64,000 nt of DNA from RI-92 sp037384645 (GCA_037384645.1 JARRNT010000007.1:34427-98426), one strand, 5' to 3'. Positions 26,804 to 36,940 are shown, counted from the stretch's first letter. The notes: generated by a model not told the origin, from the sequence alone. Made by a program: numbers and translations.

Positions 26804-28039
26804 TCAGTGTCCCAGATCCGACCACTTTTTGCGGCTTCTGACCGATCCCGTGGCGGCCAGCTGCTCCAGGAATTCATCAAAGCTCGGCGTCCGGGCCTGT
26901 GTGTGCAGCTCGGCGACGCGCTTGAGGATATCTTTATACAGCTTCATGACCCGGACCTGGCCCAGTTGGTGGATAGCAGCCTGGGCCTCGTCAGTCATGG
27001 CGAGACGATAAAACAGGTACATGACCTTCTGGGTGTTGTCGCACAGGTTACCGTAGCGGTCGTATTGCGGGGTAAACTTGGCGGCAATGACCCGCAACAG
27101 CGTGGCCAGGGCGCTGGCAGACAGACCCAGTGGCCGGGCCTGATCGCCCTGCAGCACCAGCACGCTGAAATCCAGCAAGGGCAGGATTTTTTCCTTGGAA
27201 AACCCGCAATATTCCGCCAGGGGCTGGGTGTAGTGTTCGGGTTGCAGTAAAAACGCACTGCTTAGCCATAACATGTAGCGCGCGGGATCGGCGCGGTTCC
27301 AGGTGTCCAGGGCGGCGGTGCAAATTTGCAGTAACTCGCTGCGATCACACACGCGTATCGCCGCCTGCAGCAGATCTCGCAATACGGCCTTGCGGCAGTG
27401 GTGTAGTTGCGCAAGTACCGGCAGTACCACCTCGCGGCTGATCGCATCGAATTGCTGCTGGTGGATAATCTGGTAAAGCCCGGGCAGGTGATCACAGTCA
27501 CGTGCGATAAGCTGGGACCAGAACGCGGTCAAGGCTATGGCGACCTGGGACTGGCGGGTCTGCAGGATCTGATCGAACCATTTGTTGCGTAGCTCGGTCT
27601 TGGTCGCGTAGTGCAGGCAGAGGGCGCTGCGAATGGTGCTGTCGGGCAGTGCACTGATGACAAAGCGCGGCTGGTCGGAAAAGAGATCCAGTGCCGCCAG
27701 CAGGATGTAGCCGATAGCATGCGCCTGTTCGTCCATCATAGCGTCGGCGATTTCAGCCTCTGTCGGAAACTGGCCATGATCCAGTACCGCCTCAAAACCC
27801 TGTTCGATCGCTTTGGCCAGCTCGGGGTTGGCCAGGATCACGATACGTTCCCGGGGCGGGATGTTGTTGTCGATATCGAGGTACATACCAAGATACGCCT
27901 TGGCAAAGCGTTCCAGCGATTCGATATCCTCACCGCGACGGATTGCCTCGATCTTGGGCAACAGTGTGCGGTCGTTTTCCAGACGAGTCACTTCGTGATC
28001 CCGGAAATCGGCAGCATACTTTGTCTCGAGGCTGGACAT
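26804..28039 (-). CDS. Unrecognised, predicted all-helical protein of the ATP-grasp/metallopeptidase locus
   Basis: 411 residues from ATG 28039 (MSSLETKYAADF); an earlier in-frame start would place 53 odd residues across the divergent promoter. The sequence is rich in Leu, Ala, Gln and Arg with helix-turn spacing suggestive of alpha-solenoid or TPR-like repeats (for example VVLPVLAQLHHCRKAVLRDLLQ). No signal peptide, membrane helix or catalytic motif is seen. It is divergent, 90 bp apart, from the zinc-ribbon metallopeptidase and may share its promoter region, so a scaffold or regulatory role in that locus is a guess. Confidence 0.75.
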   Translation of the reverse strand: MSSLETKYAADFRDHEVTRLENDRTLLPKIEAIRRGEDIESLERFAKAYLGMYLDIDNNIPPRERIVILANPELAKAIEQGFEAVLDHGQFPTEAEIADAMMDEQAHAIGYILLAALDLFSDQPRFVISALPDSTIRSALCLHYATKTELRNKWFDQILQTRQSQVAIALTAFWSQLIARDCDHLPGLYQIIHQQQFDAISREVVLPVLAQLHHCRKAVLRDLLQAAIRVCDRSELLQICTAALDTWNRADPARYMLWLSSAFLLQPEHYTQPLAEYCGFSKEKILPLLDFSVLVLQGDQARPLGLSASALATLLRVIAAKFTPQYDRYGNLCDNTQKVMYLFYRLAMTDEAQAAIHQLGQVRVMKLYKDILKRVAELHTQARTPSFDEFLEQLAATGSVRSRKKWSDLGH

Positions 28040-28129
28040 TTGACTTAGCAATGAAAGGGTTATGTGGATGATTGGCTGTGGTTTGCAGTCTACCATATAC
28101 TCAGACGGGGACTCCAAGTACGGGCGGTC

Positions 28130-29302
28130 ATGCAAACTTTCACCTGTAGTTGCGGCAACCGATTGTTTTTTGAAAACAGTCGTTGTATGCGTTGTCAATC
28201 GGAAACCGGGTTTTTACCCGATCGGTTGCTATTGGTTCCAATCCGGTCGCAAGACGGGAAGTACTGGAGCTGTGAACTGGTGCCGCAACAGCGCTATCGC
28301 AAATGCAGCAATTTCAATGCGCAGCATATCTGCAACTGGATGATCGCCGAAGACGATGACAACCAGTTTTGTGTTTCCTGTCGGCTCAACAAAATTATTC
28401 CAGACCTGGGCCAGCCGGACAATTACCGGCGCTGGCAGCGGATGGAGCGGGCCAAGCGGCGGACTCTGTACAATTTATTCAGGATTGGTTTGCGTATCGT
28501 CGATCGCAAGGCCGACCCGGATAATGGTCTTGAATTTCGCTTCATGGAAGATGTCAGGGAATATGACCCTTACACTCATGAACTGGTGCGCTATCAACAA
28601 ATCATGACCGGCCATGATGCCGGCACCATTACCATCAATATCCAGGAGGCTGATCACAGCCACCGCGAGGCCGTACGCGAAAACATGAACGAACTTTACC
28701 GTACGCCGGTGGGACATGTCCGTCATGAGATCGGCCATTATTTCTGGGACAAGTTAATTAGCTCCTCATCCCAGCTTGCGCGTTTTCGTGAACTTTTCGG
28801 CGATGAGCGTGAGGATTACCAGGGGTGCCTGCAGCACTATTATCAAAACGGGCCGATTATCGACTGGCAGGAAGATTTTATCAGCGCCTATGCCAGTGCC
28901 CACGCCTGGGAGGACTGGGCGGAAACCTGGGCGCACTACCTGCACATTTCTGACACCATGGAAACGGCTAATGATTTTGGCCTCAGCATTGAAGGGCGCG
29001 CCTTGCTGGCACCTTTAAACATCGGTAACGGCAACAATGTCACTACTCCGCCTAAATATCTGTCTGAGTCGGGGTTTGATGAAATGCTGACGGACTGGAT
29101 GCATCTGACGATTTTGATGAACGCGCTCAATCGCAGCATGGGCATGCGTGATGCCTATCCTTTCGCGGTGTCAGCACGCGTCGGTGACAAATTGCGATTT
29201 GTGCATGAGGTTATTGCCGCGGAAGTGGCGCGCCTGGCAGCGCCTGGCATTAACACATCGGCTGGCGGCGCAGGTCCAGTGTATAGGGGTAAGCCGGGTT
29301 AG
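28130..29302 (+). CDS. Zinc-ribbon putative metallopeptidase (HExGH, EDWAET family)
   Basis: 390 residues. An N-terminal zinc ribbon has Cys6, Cys8, Cys19 and Cys22, with further Cys at 59, 68, 81 and 84 that may form a second site. The protease core has HEIGH at 199-203 and EDWAETWAHYLH at 261-272, the same motif pair as the protein at 7044-8090. Family: putative zinc-binding metallopeptidase often found beside circularly permuted ATP-grasp, alpha-E and transglutaminase genes. The start was set at MQTFTCSCGN. Its last 53 bp overlap the convergent DUF2126 reading frame. Confidence 0.85.
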   Translation: MQTFTCSCGNRLFFENSRCMRCQSETGFLPDRLLLVPIRSQDGKYWSCELVPQQRYRKCSNFNAQHICNWMIAEDDDNQFCVSCRLNKIIPDLGQPDNYRRWQRMERAKRRTLYNLFRIGLRIVDRKADPDNGLEFRFMEDVREYDPYTHELVRYQQIMTGHDAGTITINIQEADHSHREAVRENMNELYRTPVGHVRHEIGHYFWDKLISSSSQLARFRELFGDEREDYQGCLQHYYQNGPIIDWQEDFISAYASAHAWEDWAETWAHYLHISDTMETANDFGLSIEGRALLAPLNIGNGNNVTTPPKYLSESGFDEMLTDWMHLTILMNALNRSMGMRDAYPFAVSARVGDKLRFVHEVIAAEVARLAAPGINTSAGGAGPVYRGKPG

Positions 29303-32300
29303 GTTCCTCTGCCGGAGGCCGCAGCTGCCCCGGGCTATGGCCGTTTTGCCAGAAACGCGCCACGCGCCTGGCCTCGGCTTCAAAGGCGTTGACCGGGAAG
29401 GTCTCGTAATTTCGCCCGCCGGGATGAGCCACGTGATAACTGCAACCGCCAATCGAGCAGTTGTTCCAGGTATCGACAATATCAAACACCAGTGGTGAAT
29501 GGATGCCGATGGTCGGGTGCAGGGCAGAGGTGGGTTGCCAGGCACGATAACGCACGCCGGCCACGTACTCGGCCTGGGTCGCGGTGCGCTGCAAAGGCAC
29601 GCGCCGGCCGTTGCAGGTCACGACATAACGATGGTCACTGGCTCCATTGAGTTTGACCTGCACACGCTCCACCGAGGAGTCGACAAAGCGTGCGGTGCCC
29701 TGGGCGGTGACCTCTTCACCCAGCACATGCCAGGGTTCAAGTGCCATACGCAACTCCAGTGACAGGTCATGCAGTTGTATATCGCCGTAATGCGGGAAGC
29801 GAAATTCGAAAAAAGGATCCAGCCAGGACAACTCAAAAGCATAACCGGCGCGTTGTAAATCACAGCAGACCTCACGCAGATCACTGCGCACGTAATGTGG
29901 CAACATGAATCGATCGTGCAGCTCCGTGCCCCAGGGAACCAGGGGTTTATGGTAAGGCGTGCGCCAGAACCAGGCCACCAGGGCGCGCAGTAATAACATC
30001 TGCACCAGACTCATGCGTGCATGCGGTGGCATTTCAAAGGCACGCAGTTCCACCAGGCCAAGCCGGCCACTGGCAGTGGCCGGGTTGTAGAGTTTGTCGA
30101 TACAGAATTCAGCGCGGTGGGTGTTGCCAGTCACGTCGACCAGCAGGTTGCGCAACAGCCGATCCACCAGCCAGGGTTGTGCCACTTCGCCATCCGGCAG
30201 TTGTGAAAAGGCGATCGCGAGTTCATACAGGTTTTCGTTACGCGCCTCATCCACACGCGGTGCCTGACTGGTCGGTCCGATGAACATGCCCGAAAATAAA
30301 TATGACAGGCCGGGGTGGTGCTGCCAGTAATTGATCAGGCTGCGTAAAAGATCGGGGCGGCGCAGAAACGGGCTGTCAGCCGGCAATGCGCCACCCAGGG
30401 TAACGTGATTGCCGCCACCGGTGCCGGTATGCCGGCCGTCCAGCATGAACTTTTCAGTCCCGAGCCGGCTTTCCCGTGCGATCGCGTACAGGTCGGTGGT
30501 GTTATTGACCAGTTGTTGCCAGTTGCTGGCCGGGTGAACGTTTACCTCAATGACCCCCGGGTCCGGCGTGACCATCAGGCGCAGCAGGCGCGGGTCCGTG
30601 GGTGGCGGATAGCCCTCGATGATCACCGGGATAGCGGTTTGCCTGGCCGTGGCTTCAGTCGCGGCAATCAGGGCCAGGTAATGTTCGACGTGGGTCAGTG
30701 GCGGTAAAAACACGTGCAACCGGCCATTGCGCACCTCGACACACAGCGCGGTCTGTATGACTTCTGTGCCATCGTCGTCCGCCGGGGGTTGCTCGTGTAT
30801 TTCCGGGTGCGGGTTCTCACGGTTGAATTCCTGGCTGTAGCGGCGCGCGATTTCGCCATAGTTGTCACCCAGCGGTGGCAGTGGTTCAAACAGGCTACGC
30901 TCGTGCTGCACATCACGTTTTTCCGGTGAGACATGTGGCAGTGAGTCCAGCGGCAGGCGCAGGCCCATGGGTGAGTCACCGGGAACCAGGTACATACGGG
31001 AATGGCGAAAGCGCCAGCGACTGCTGCGCCAGCCGGATTGATCGTCGTCGTATTCCAGTGGCAGGGCGTAACCGGTAATGCTATTGAGTCCGCGCCGGAG
31101 TAACTGGGCAAGACGCTGACGTTCCAGCGGATCATCCAGCCTGGCGGACTCGGGGTCGAGGTTTATCGGCAGCTCCGCTTCTCTATATAAATAGTAAAAA
31201 CAATCCTCATAACCGGGCGTCATAAATTCCGACCTGAGGCCGAGATGCTGGGACAGGACCTCGGTAAACTGTCTGGCATGCTCAGCTGTAAATTCATACG
31301 ATTTACTGGTATCGGCGAGTAGTGTGCGGTCATGCCAGAGAGGTTTACCGTCATCGCGCCAGAAACAGCCCCAGGCCCAGCGTGGCAGTGGTTCGCCCGG
31401 GTACCACTTGCCCTGGCCATAGTACAACAACCCTCCCGGCGCAAAGCGTTGCCAGATCCTGCGCAACAACACGTCTGCACGTTCGCGTTTCTGTTCGCCA
31501 TCAGCTGCGACGGTCCATTGAGCTGAGTCCATATCGTCAATGCCATATCGTCAATGGAGACAAAGGTGGGTTCGCCGCCCATGGTCAGGCGCACGTCATC
31601 GGCCTGGAGCTGGACATCGATCTGCTTGCCCAGTGCCAGGATCGTCTGCCACATGTCTTCGCTATATGGCCTGGTGACGCGCGGGTCTTCATGAATGCGG
31701 GTCACGCTGTTATCAAATTCAAACTCGACCCTGGCATCGCCCGTGTAGGAACCGGATACCGCTGCTGCGCTGGCGGGTTCGGGTGTACAGGCCAGCGGGA
31801 TATGGCCTTCGCCGGCAAACAGGCCGGAGGTCGGGTCGAGTCCGATCCAGCCGGCACCGGGCACATAGACTTCGGTCCAGGCGTGCAGGTCAGTGAAATC
31901 CTGCTCCGGCCCCGACGGTCCATCCAGGGATTTTTGGTCCGGTGTTAATTGCACCAGGTAGCCGGAAACAAAGCGTGCCGCGAGGCCGAGGTGGCGCAGG
32001 ATCTGTACCAGTAACCAGGCGCTGTCGCGACAGGAGCCAATCGCGTGTTCCAGGGTTTGTTCGCAGGTCTGTACCCCGGGCTCCATGCGCACGTTGTAGT
32101 CGATGTCCTGTTGTAATTGCTGGTTCAGGCCCACCAGAAAATCCACGGTGTTGCCGGGTGACAGATCAACCTGCTGCAGCCAGGACTTTAATAATGGCCC
32201 GGCTTCCACGATGTCGAGGTAGGGGGCGAGTTGCTGGCGCAAGCCGGTTTCGTAACGAAACGGAAAGGATTCGGCGTACTCTTCAACAAAAAAATCGAAG

Positions 32301-32569
32301 GGGTTGATCACGGTCATGTCCGCGATCACGCTGACATCAACGCTGAGTTGTTTCACCGGCTCGGGAAACACCACGCGCGCGATGAAATTGCCAAACGGGT
32401 CCTGTTGCCAGTTAATGAAATGTTTTTCAGGCGTGATCCTGAACGAATAGGCTTCGATAGGGGTGCGGCTGTGCACCGCCGGTCGCAGGCGGAACAGGTG
32501 TGGCTCCATCACTACCGGCTGGTCGTAGCGATAAGTCGTCTTGTGTCTGATCGCAGCATGAATTGTCAT
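29250..32569 (-). pseudogene. Transglutaminase-like / DUF2126 protein gene, split by a 14-bp tandem duplication
   Basis: Normally one protein of about 1,100 residues: a transglutaminase-like N-terminal part (SCRDSAWLLVQILRHLGLAARFVSGYL with the catalytic Cys, then DLHAWTEVYVPGAGWIGLDPTSG with His and Asp) fused to the DUF2126 region (FAPGGLLYYGQGKWYPGEPLPRW, GTGGGNHVTLGG). Here the frame breaks at 31529-31556, where CCATATCGTCAATG occurs twice in tandem. Removing one copy restores a continuous FVSIDDMDSAQWTVAADG. As read, the upstream frame ends at 31220 with 100-odd unrelated residues, and a second frame can start at ATG 31532 inside the repeat. It could be a real null allele, a slippage-switchable allele or a sequencing/assembly error. 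It lies 33 bp after Anbu in the same direction. Confidence 0.85.
31529..31556. repeat. 14-bp perfect tandem duplication inside the DUF2126 gene
   Basis: The unit CCATATCGTCAATG occupies 31529-31542 and again 31543-31556 without mismatch. Fourteen is not a multiple of three, so the extra copy shifts the frame of the transglutaminase/DUF2126 gene. Short perfect repeats of this kind arise and collapse by replication slippage. Confidence 0.95.
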
Positions 32570-32602
32570 AGCATGGCCGCGTGCAAGTTAATTACCAGAT
32601 GT

Positions 32603-33376
32603 TCAGTTTCCGCCGGGATGATTATTGTTGTTTTTGACCAGGCTTGGTTGTTCCCAGTCGAACCGGGGCAGGCGGTTGAAGGCGCGGCGCAGGCCGTCGT
32701 TCCAGCCCTTTTGCAGGGAGCTGTAAAAGGGTGTGCCATAGTCGAGCCGCAGGTAGCGGGTGATTTTGAAATCATCGTGTTCGCAAATAGAGACCTCCAG
32801 TGGTGGTCCGACGGATATGTTAGAGCGCATCGTAGAGTCGAGTGAAACCAGGGCACAGCGGGCTGCATCTTCCAGTGTCGTATCGGCGCGTACCACGCGA
32901 TCGAGAATGGGTTTGCCATACTTGGTTTCACCGATTTGCAAATACGGTGTGTCTTCCGAAGCGGTGATGTAATTGCCCTGGGGATAGATGAGGTAGATTT
33001 CCTGTTCGTGCCCGTGAATCTGACCGCCAAGGATAAAGCTGGCTTCCGGGCTGATGTTACTGCTATGCAGTGCGGCTTCATGTTCCTTCTGATATTCCTG
33101 GGATAGTTTGCCGATATAATTAGCGGCATCATAAAGGTACTGCACGTTCTTCAGGCTGATCGCCGCCTCATCTTTAATGTCCCGTTTTATGCTGTTAATC
33201 ACTGCCTGGGTGGTTGCCAGGTTGCCGGACGACAGCAATACGATGACACGATCCTCCGGCAGGTCAAACGTGTACATTTTGCTGTAGGTGCTAATGTAAT
33301 CCACACCGGCGTTGGTGCGTGAATCGGAGGCAAACACAATGCCGCGATTGACTTTGATTGCGACACAATATGTCAT
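32603..33376 (-). CDS. Anbu, proteasome-like (HslV-related) peptidase
   Basis: 257-residue Ntn-hydrolase of the proteasome beta-subunit superfamily. The sequence begins MTYCVAIKVNRGIVFASDSRTNAG: removal of Met would expose Thr2 as nucleophile, and the Asp and Lys/Arg typical of Anbu and proteasome subunits follow. Other family blocks are DRVIVLLSSGNLATTQAV, ASFILGGQIHG and CALVSLDSTMRSNISVGPPLEV. It is in tandem with the transglutaminase/DUF2126 gene and divergent from the ATP-grasp gene. It probably assembles into a self-compartmentalising or helical complex that degrades the locus product. Confidence 0.93.
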   Translation of the reverse strand: MTYCVAIKVNRGIVFASDSRTNAGVDYISTYSKMYTFDLPEDRVIVLLSSGNLATTQAVINSIKRDIKDEAAISLKNVQYLYDAANYIGKLSQEYQKEHEAALHSSNISPEASFILGGQIHGHEQEIYLIYPQGNYITASEDTPYLQIGETKYGKPILDRVVRADTTLEDAARCALVSLDSTMRSNISVGPPLEVSICEHDDFKITRYLRLDYGTPFYSSLQKGWNDGLRRAFNRLPRFDWEQPSLVKNNNNHPGGN

Positions 33377-33540
33377 ATTTTGTTACCTTCTGTTTTAGCT
33401 GCACTAATAAAGTGCACTTTCTTCAAATTGCCTGTCAAACAATGGTAGGTATTATAGGGTTGTTTGTATATGGACGTCAGGCGCATTTATTGCAGCAGGC
33501 ATTTCAGTCATTCAATAATTTGTAGTAGTATTTTGATGCT
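33377..33540. promoter_or_regulatory. Divergent promoter region between Anbu and the ATP-grasp gene
   Basis: A 164-bp AT-rich spacer separates the two divergent arms of the locus. A small hairpin (GCACT-AATAA-AGTGC) lies at about 33400-33414. Individual promoter elements cannot be assigned with confidence. Confidence 0.4.
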
Positions 33541-34995
33541 ATGACAATCCGCTGGGGAAGCTACAAAGTCAAGGGACTCTACGACGAATTGTTGCGCGTA
33601 ACGGGCAAACCCCGTGATGCCGCAAAACCGTTGTGTGATTATCTGCGCGCGCTCAAGGACAAAGAAATCGAGGAATACAAGGCCGCCGCGGAACTGGCAA
33701 TTCGGGTCATGGGGGTCACCTTTACCGTCTATACCCAGGAAGAAGGATCCATCGATCGTGCCTGGCCGTTTGACATTATTCCCCGCATTATTACCAAGAC
33801 CGAGTGGGACCGTATCCAGCAGGGCCTGATTCAACGGGTTCATGCCTTGAACCTGTTTATTGACGATATTTATAACAAGCAGAAGATCGTCAAGGACAAG
33901 ATCTTTCCGGCCGAGTTGCTGGAGGATTCGGTCAATTTTCGCAAACAGTGTCTTGGGATCAAGCCGCCGCGTGGGGTGTGGGCGCACATTTGCGGATCTG
34001 ACCTGGTGCGCGACAAGGACGGGACGGTCTATGTGCTGGAAGACAACCTGCGGGTACCGTCCGGGGTATCGTATATGCTGGAAAACCGCCTGGTGATGAA
34101 GCGGGTCTTCCCGGATCTATTTGAAGATTACAGTATCCTGCCGGTAGACGAATACCCATCACAGCTTTATGACATGCTCGCTGAGCTGTCGCCACGCAAG
34201 GTCGAGCAACCGGAGGTTGTGGTCCTGACCCCCGGCATTTATAACTCGGCGTATTTCGAACATTCGTATCTTGCCCAGCAGATGGGGGCCGAACTGGTAC
34301 AGGGCAGTGACCTGTATGTGGACGAAAATGACGTCGTGTACATGCGCACCATCGAAGGCCTGTCACGGGTCGATGTGATTTACCGACGGATTGATGATCT
34401 GTTCCTCGATCCGGAAGCCTTCAATCCGGATTCCATACTGGGGGTGCCGGGGCTGATGCGGGCCTGGAAGGCCGGCAAGGTTGCCCTGGCTAATGCACCC
34501 GGGGCCGGGGTTGCCGATGACAAGGTGGTGTACTCCTATGTACCCGAGATCATTAAATACTATCTGGATGAAGATGCCATTATTCCCAATGTGCCGTCCT
34601 ATCGCTGTGTCAACAAGAGTGAACGTGACTACGTAATCCAGAATATCGATCAGCTGGTGGTCAAGCCAGCCAATGAATCCGGCGGTTATGGCATGCTGAT
34701 CGGGCCGCAGGCAACCCGGGCCGAGCGCGAAAAATTCGTTAACCTGATTCGGCGGGATCCGCGTAACTACATGGCGCAGCCGATGTTAACGCTGTCGACA
34801 GCACCGACCCTAGTCGATAATCATGTCGAGCCGCGTCACCTGGACCTGCGCCCATTTATCCTGTCCGGCTCCACCACCAAGGTCACGATGGGTGGCCTGA
34901 CCCGGGTTGCCCTGCGCAAGGGTTCTACCGTGGTCAACTCATCACAGGGTGGCGGCAGCAAGGACACCTGGATTGTCGATACGGAGGGCAGCTGA
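33541..34995 (+). CDS. Circularly permuted ATP-grasp protein
   Basis: 484 residues of the circularly permuted ATP-grasp type (formerly DUF404/DUF407). Recognisable blocks: FTVYTQEEGSIDRAWPFDIIPRII, GVWAHICGSDLVRDKDG, YVLEDNLRVPSGVSYMLENR, NAPGAGVADDKVVYSYVPEIIKYYL, QLVVKPANESGGYGMLIGP (ATP-binding) and a C-terminal LRPFILSG. Such proteins are predicted to ligate amino acids or peptides by acyl-phosphate chemistry. The alpha-E gene follows after 1 bp, and the two are near-universal partners. Confidence 0.94.
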   Translation: MTIRWGSYKVKGLYDELLRVTGKPRDAAKPLCDYLRALKDKEIEEYKAAAELAIRVMGVTFTVYTQEEGSIDRAWPFDIIPRIITKTEWDRIQQGLIQRVHALNLFIDDIYNKQKIVKDKIFPAELLEDSVNFRKQCLGIKPPRGVWAHICGSDLVRDKDGTVYVLEDNLRVPSGVSYMLENRLVMKRVFPDLFEDYSILPVDEYPSQLYDMLAELSPRKVEQPEVVVLTPGIYNSAYFEHSYLAQQMGAELVQGSDLYVDENDVVYMRTIEGLSRVDVIYRRIDDLFLDPEAFNPDSILGVPGLMRAWKAGKVALANAPGAGVADDKVVYSYVPEIIKYYLDEDAIIPNVPSYRCVNKSERDYVIQNIDQLVVKPANESGGYGMLIGPQATRAEREKFVNLIRRDPRNYMAQPMLTLSTAPTLVDNHVEPRHLDLRPFILSGSTTKVTMGGLTRVALRKGSTVVNSSQGGGSKDTWIVDTEGS

Positions 34996-34996
34996 C

Positions 34997-35929
34997 ATGC
35001 TTTCCCGGGTGGCCGAAAATGTTTTCTGGATGGCGCGTTATATCGAGCGCGCGGAAAATATCGCCCGCCTGATAAACGTCAATACCAACCTTCTGCTCGA
35101 TCTGCCCAAAAGCGCCAATGTTGGCTGGATGCCGATTATCGAGATCCTTGGCAGCGATCAGCTGTTTAACGAGGAATACGATTCCCCGGAAGAACGTACT
35201 GTCCTGCGCTTTATTATTTCCGATCAGAAAAATCCAGGTTCGATCGTCAGTTCCCTGGCCTCTGCCAGAGAAAACGCACGGACCATACGCGATATTATTC
35301 CGCGTGAAACCTGGGAGCGCATTAATGACCTGTTTTTGATTGCCAAAGCCAATGCACAATCCGGTATTGCGCGCAGGCATCGTTACGATTACCTGTCCAG
35401 GCTTATTATGGGGGCCCAGACCATTACCGGCCAGCTGGCAGGGACGATGTTGCACGATGTCGGTTATGATTTTCTGCGCATGGGCCGCAACCTGGAGCGT
35501 GCCGACATGACGACCCGGATCATCGATGTGCGTTCGGGTGACCTGCTGGAACATGAACACGAAGCGCTGACCCCGTATGAGAGTATTCAGTGGATGAGTG
35601 TGCTGAAGTCCCTGACCGCCTACCAGATGTATCGTCGCAGCGTACAGGTGCGAGTCAGTCGTTCTTACGTACTGACCTTTATTCTCAAGGATCGTAATTT
35701 CCCGCGCGCGGTCAGTCATGCGCTGGGTGAAGTCGAGGCCTGCCTGGTAAACCTGCCGCGTAACAAAGAAGTCAAGAAGCAACTTGTCGAATTGCGCGAT
35801 TTTGTCCTGAATGCCGATCCGGCCCTGCTCAAGCAAAACGAGCTGCACAAGTTTATTGATCAGCTCCAGCTCAAACTGATAGCGTTCAGTAACAGCATTA
35901 CCGAGACCTATTTTAACGCTCCCCTGTAA
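34997..35929 (+). CDS. Alpha-E domain protein
   Basis: 310-residue all-helical protein with the family start MLSRVAENVFWMARYIERAENIARLINVN and a Glu-rich core (FNEEYDSPEERTVLRFI, RDIIPRETWERINDLF, GYDFLRMGRNLERADMTTRIIDV). The conserved Glu/Arg residues suggest a binding or catalytic pocket, but no activity is established in what I can recall. The ATG follows the ATP-grasp stop by 1 bp; a longer frame starting inside that gene was rejected. Confidence 0.94.
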   Translation: MLSRVAENVFWMARYIERAENIARLINVNTNLLLDLPKSANVGWMPIIEILGSDQLFNEEYDSPEERTVLRFIISDQKNPGSIVSSLASARENARTIRDIIPRETWERINDLFLIAKANAQSGIARRHRYDYLSRLIMGAQTITGQLAGTMLHDVGYDFLRMGRNLERADMTTRIIDVRSGDLLEHEHEALTPYESIQWMSVLKSLTAYQMYRRSVQVRVSRSYVLTFILKDRNFPRAVSHALGEVEACLVNLPRNKEVKKQLVELRDFVLNADPALLKQNELHKFIDQLQLKLIAFSNSITETYFNAPL

Positions 35930-36057
35930 GTTCAATACGCAACCGCGAGTGCGGTATTATCACCGTTAGTTCCTGCCAGTCGCATTTGTCATGGCATGCA
36001 AACACCTTAGTCTGGCTGGCAATGAGCTGAAGTGCGGGAGGACAGAGACGATACTGT

Positions 36058-36924
36058 ATGGCAAAAAACCGTGCACCTTTAAAACTGCTGCTGATGCAGC
36101 AAGGCTTTCGCGGGCTGGGTCTGTTAGTGCCATCGCTGGCTGCACGTCTGGCGTATCGACAGTGGTCTGCTACCCGGCGTTTTCGTGAATCTGAACATGA
36201 CCGGCGCTGGCGGGTCCAGGCACGGTTGCAGATGCTGGATCATCCCTGTGGCCGTATTGCCGTGTATCACTGGGGGCAACCTGATCGGCCGGTTGTCATT
36301 TGTGTTCATGGCTGGAATGGCCGCGCTTCACAGTTTGCCTCCATGCTACCCATGCTGCTCAGGGCAGGTTATCAGGTAGTTGCCTTTGATGCGCCGGGTC
36401 ATGGCAAGTCCCAGGGCAATTCGACCAATATTTTCCGTATCAGTGACGTATTGCGCAGCGTGGCCAGCCCATACCCGTCAATTGCGGCGGTGATCAGCCA
36501 CTCGTTTGGCGGCATGGCCCTGGCATATACCAGCAAGCACCTTGGCCTGGCAGCGCAGAAGCTGGTCATGATAGCTTCGCCGATTTCTACCCATTATCTT
36601 ATCGACATGTATGCCCAGTCCCTGGGGCTTGGCCCGCGGGTGATGCGGCGGTTCGATGCCCTGATTCGTCATGAGTTTGGGGATGATGTATTCGAAAAAA
36701 TCAGCGCGGAGCAGAATTTAAAAAACAGTGAAATCCCGATACTGTTAATACACGATAAGCAGGACCGGGCCGTGAGCTGGCGTAACAGTGAGCGCATCGT
36801 GGAGACTGCCAATAATGCCGTGGCGATTTATACCGAAGGCCATGGGCATCGTCGCCTTCTGCGTGACAAGAAACTGATCCGGCGTATCATCGAGTTTATC
36901 AATAACGGTGGTATTGACTCATAA
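36058..36924 (+). CDS. Alpha/beta hydrolase
   Basis: 288 residues. Landmarks: VICVHGWNGRASQFASMLPMLL, VVAFDAPGHGKS, nucleophile elbow SHSFGGMAL, LLIHDKQDRAVSW (acid) and GHGHRRLLRD (His). An N-terminal basic/hydrophobic segment (about 1-40) may be a membrane anchor. It follows the alpha-E gene by 128 bp on the same strand, so it could be part of the ATP-grasp locus but is not obviously co-transcribed. Confidence 0.88.
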   Translation: MAKNRAPLKLLLMQQGFRGLGLLVPSLAARLAYRQWSATRRFRESEHDRRWRVQARLQMLDHPCGRIAVYHWGQPDRPVVICVHGWNGRASQFASMLPMLLRAGYQVVAFDAPGHGKSQGNSTNIFRISDVLRSVASPYPSIAAVISHSFGGMALAYTSKHLGLAAQKLVMIASPISTHYLIDMYAQSLGLGPRVMRRFDALIRHEFGDDVFEKISAEQNLKNSEIPILLIHDKQDRAVSWRNSERIVETANNAVAIYTEGHGHRRLLRDKKLIRRIIEFINNGGIDS

Positions 36925-36940
36925 ATCTAAGGAGGCGGAT

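Noticed and set aside
34934..35935. A 333-codon minus-strand frame
   Set aside because: Complete shadow of the alpha-E gene; low-complexity Gln/His-rich translation without a family match.
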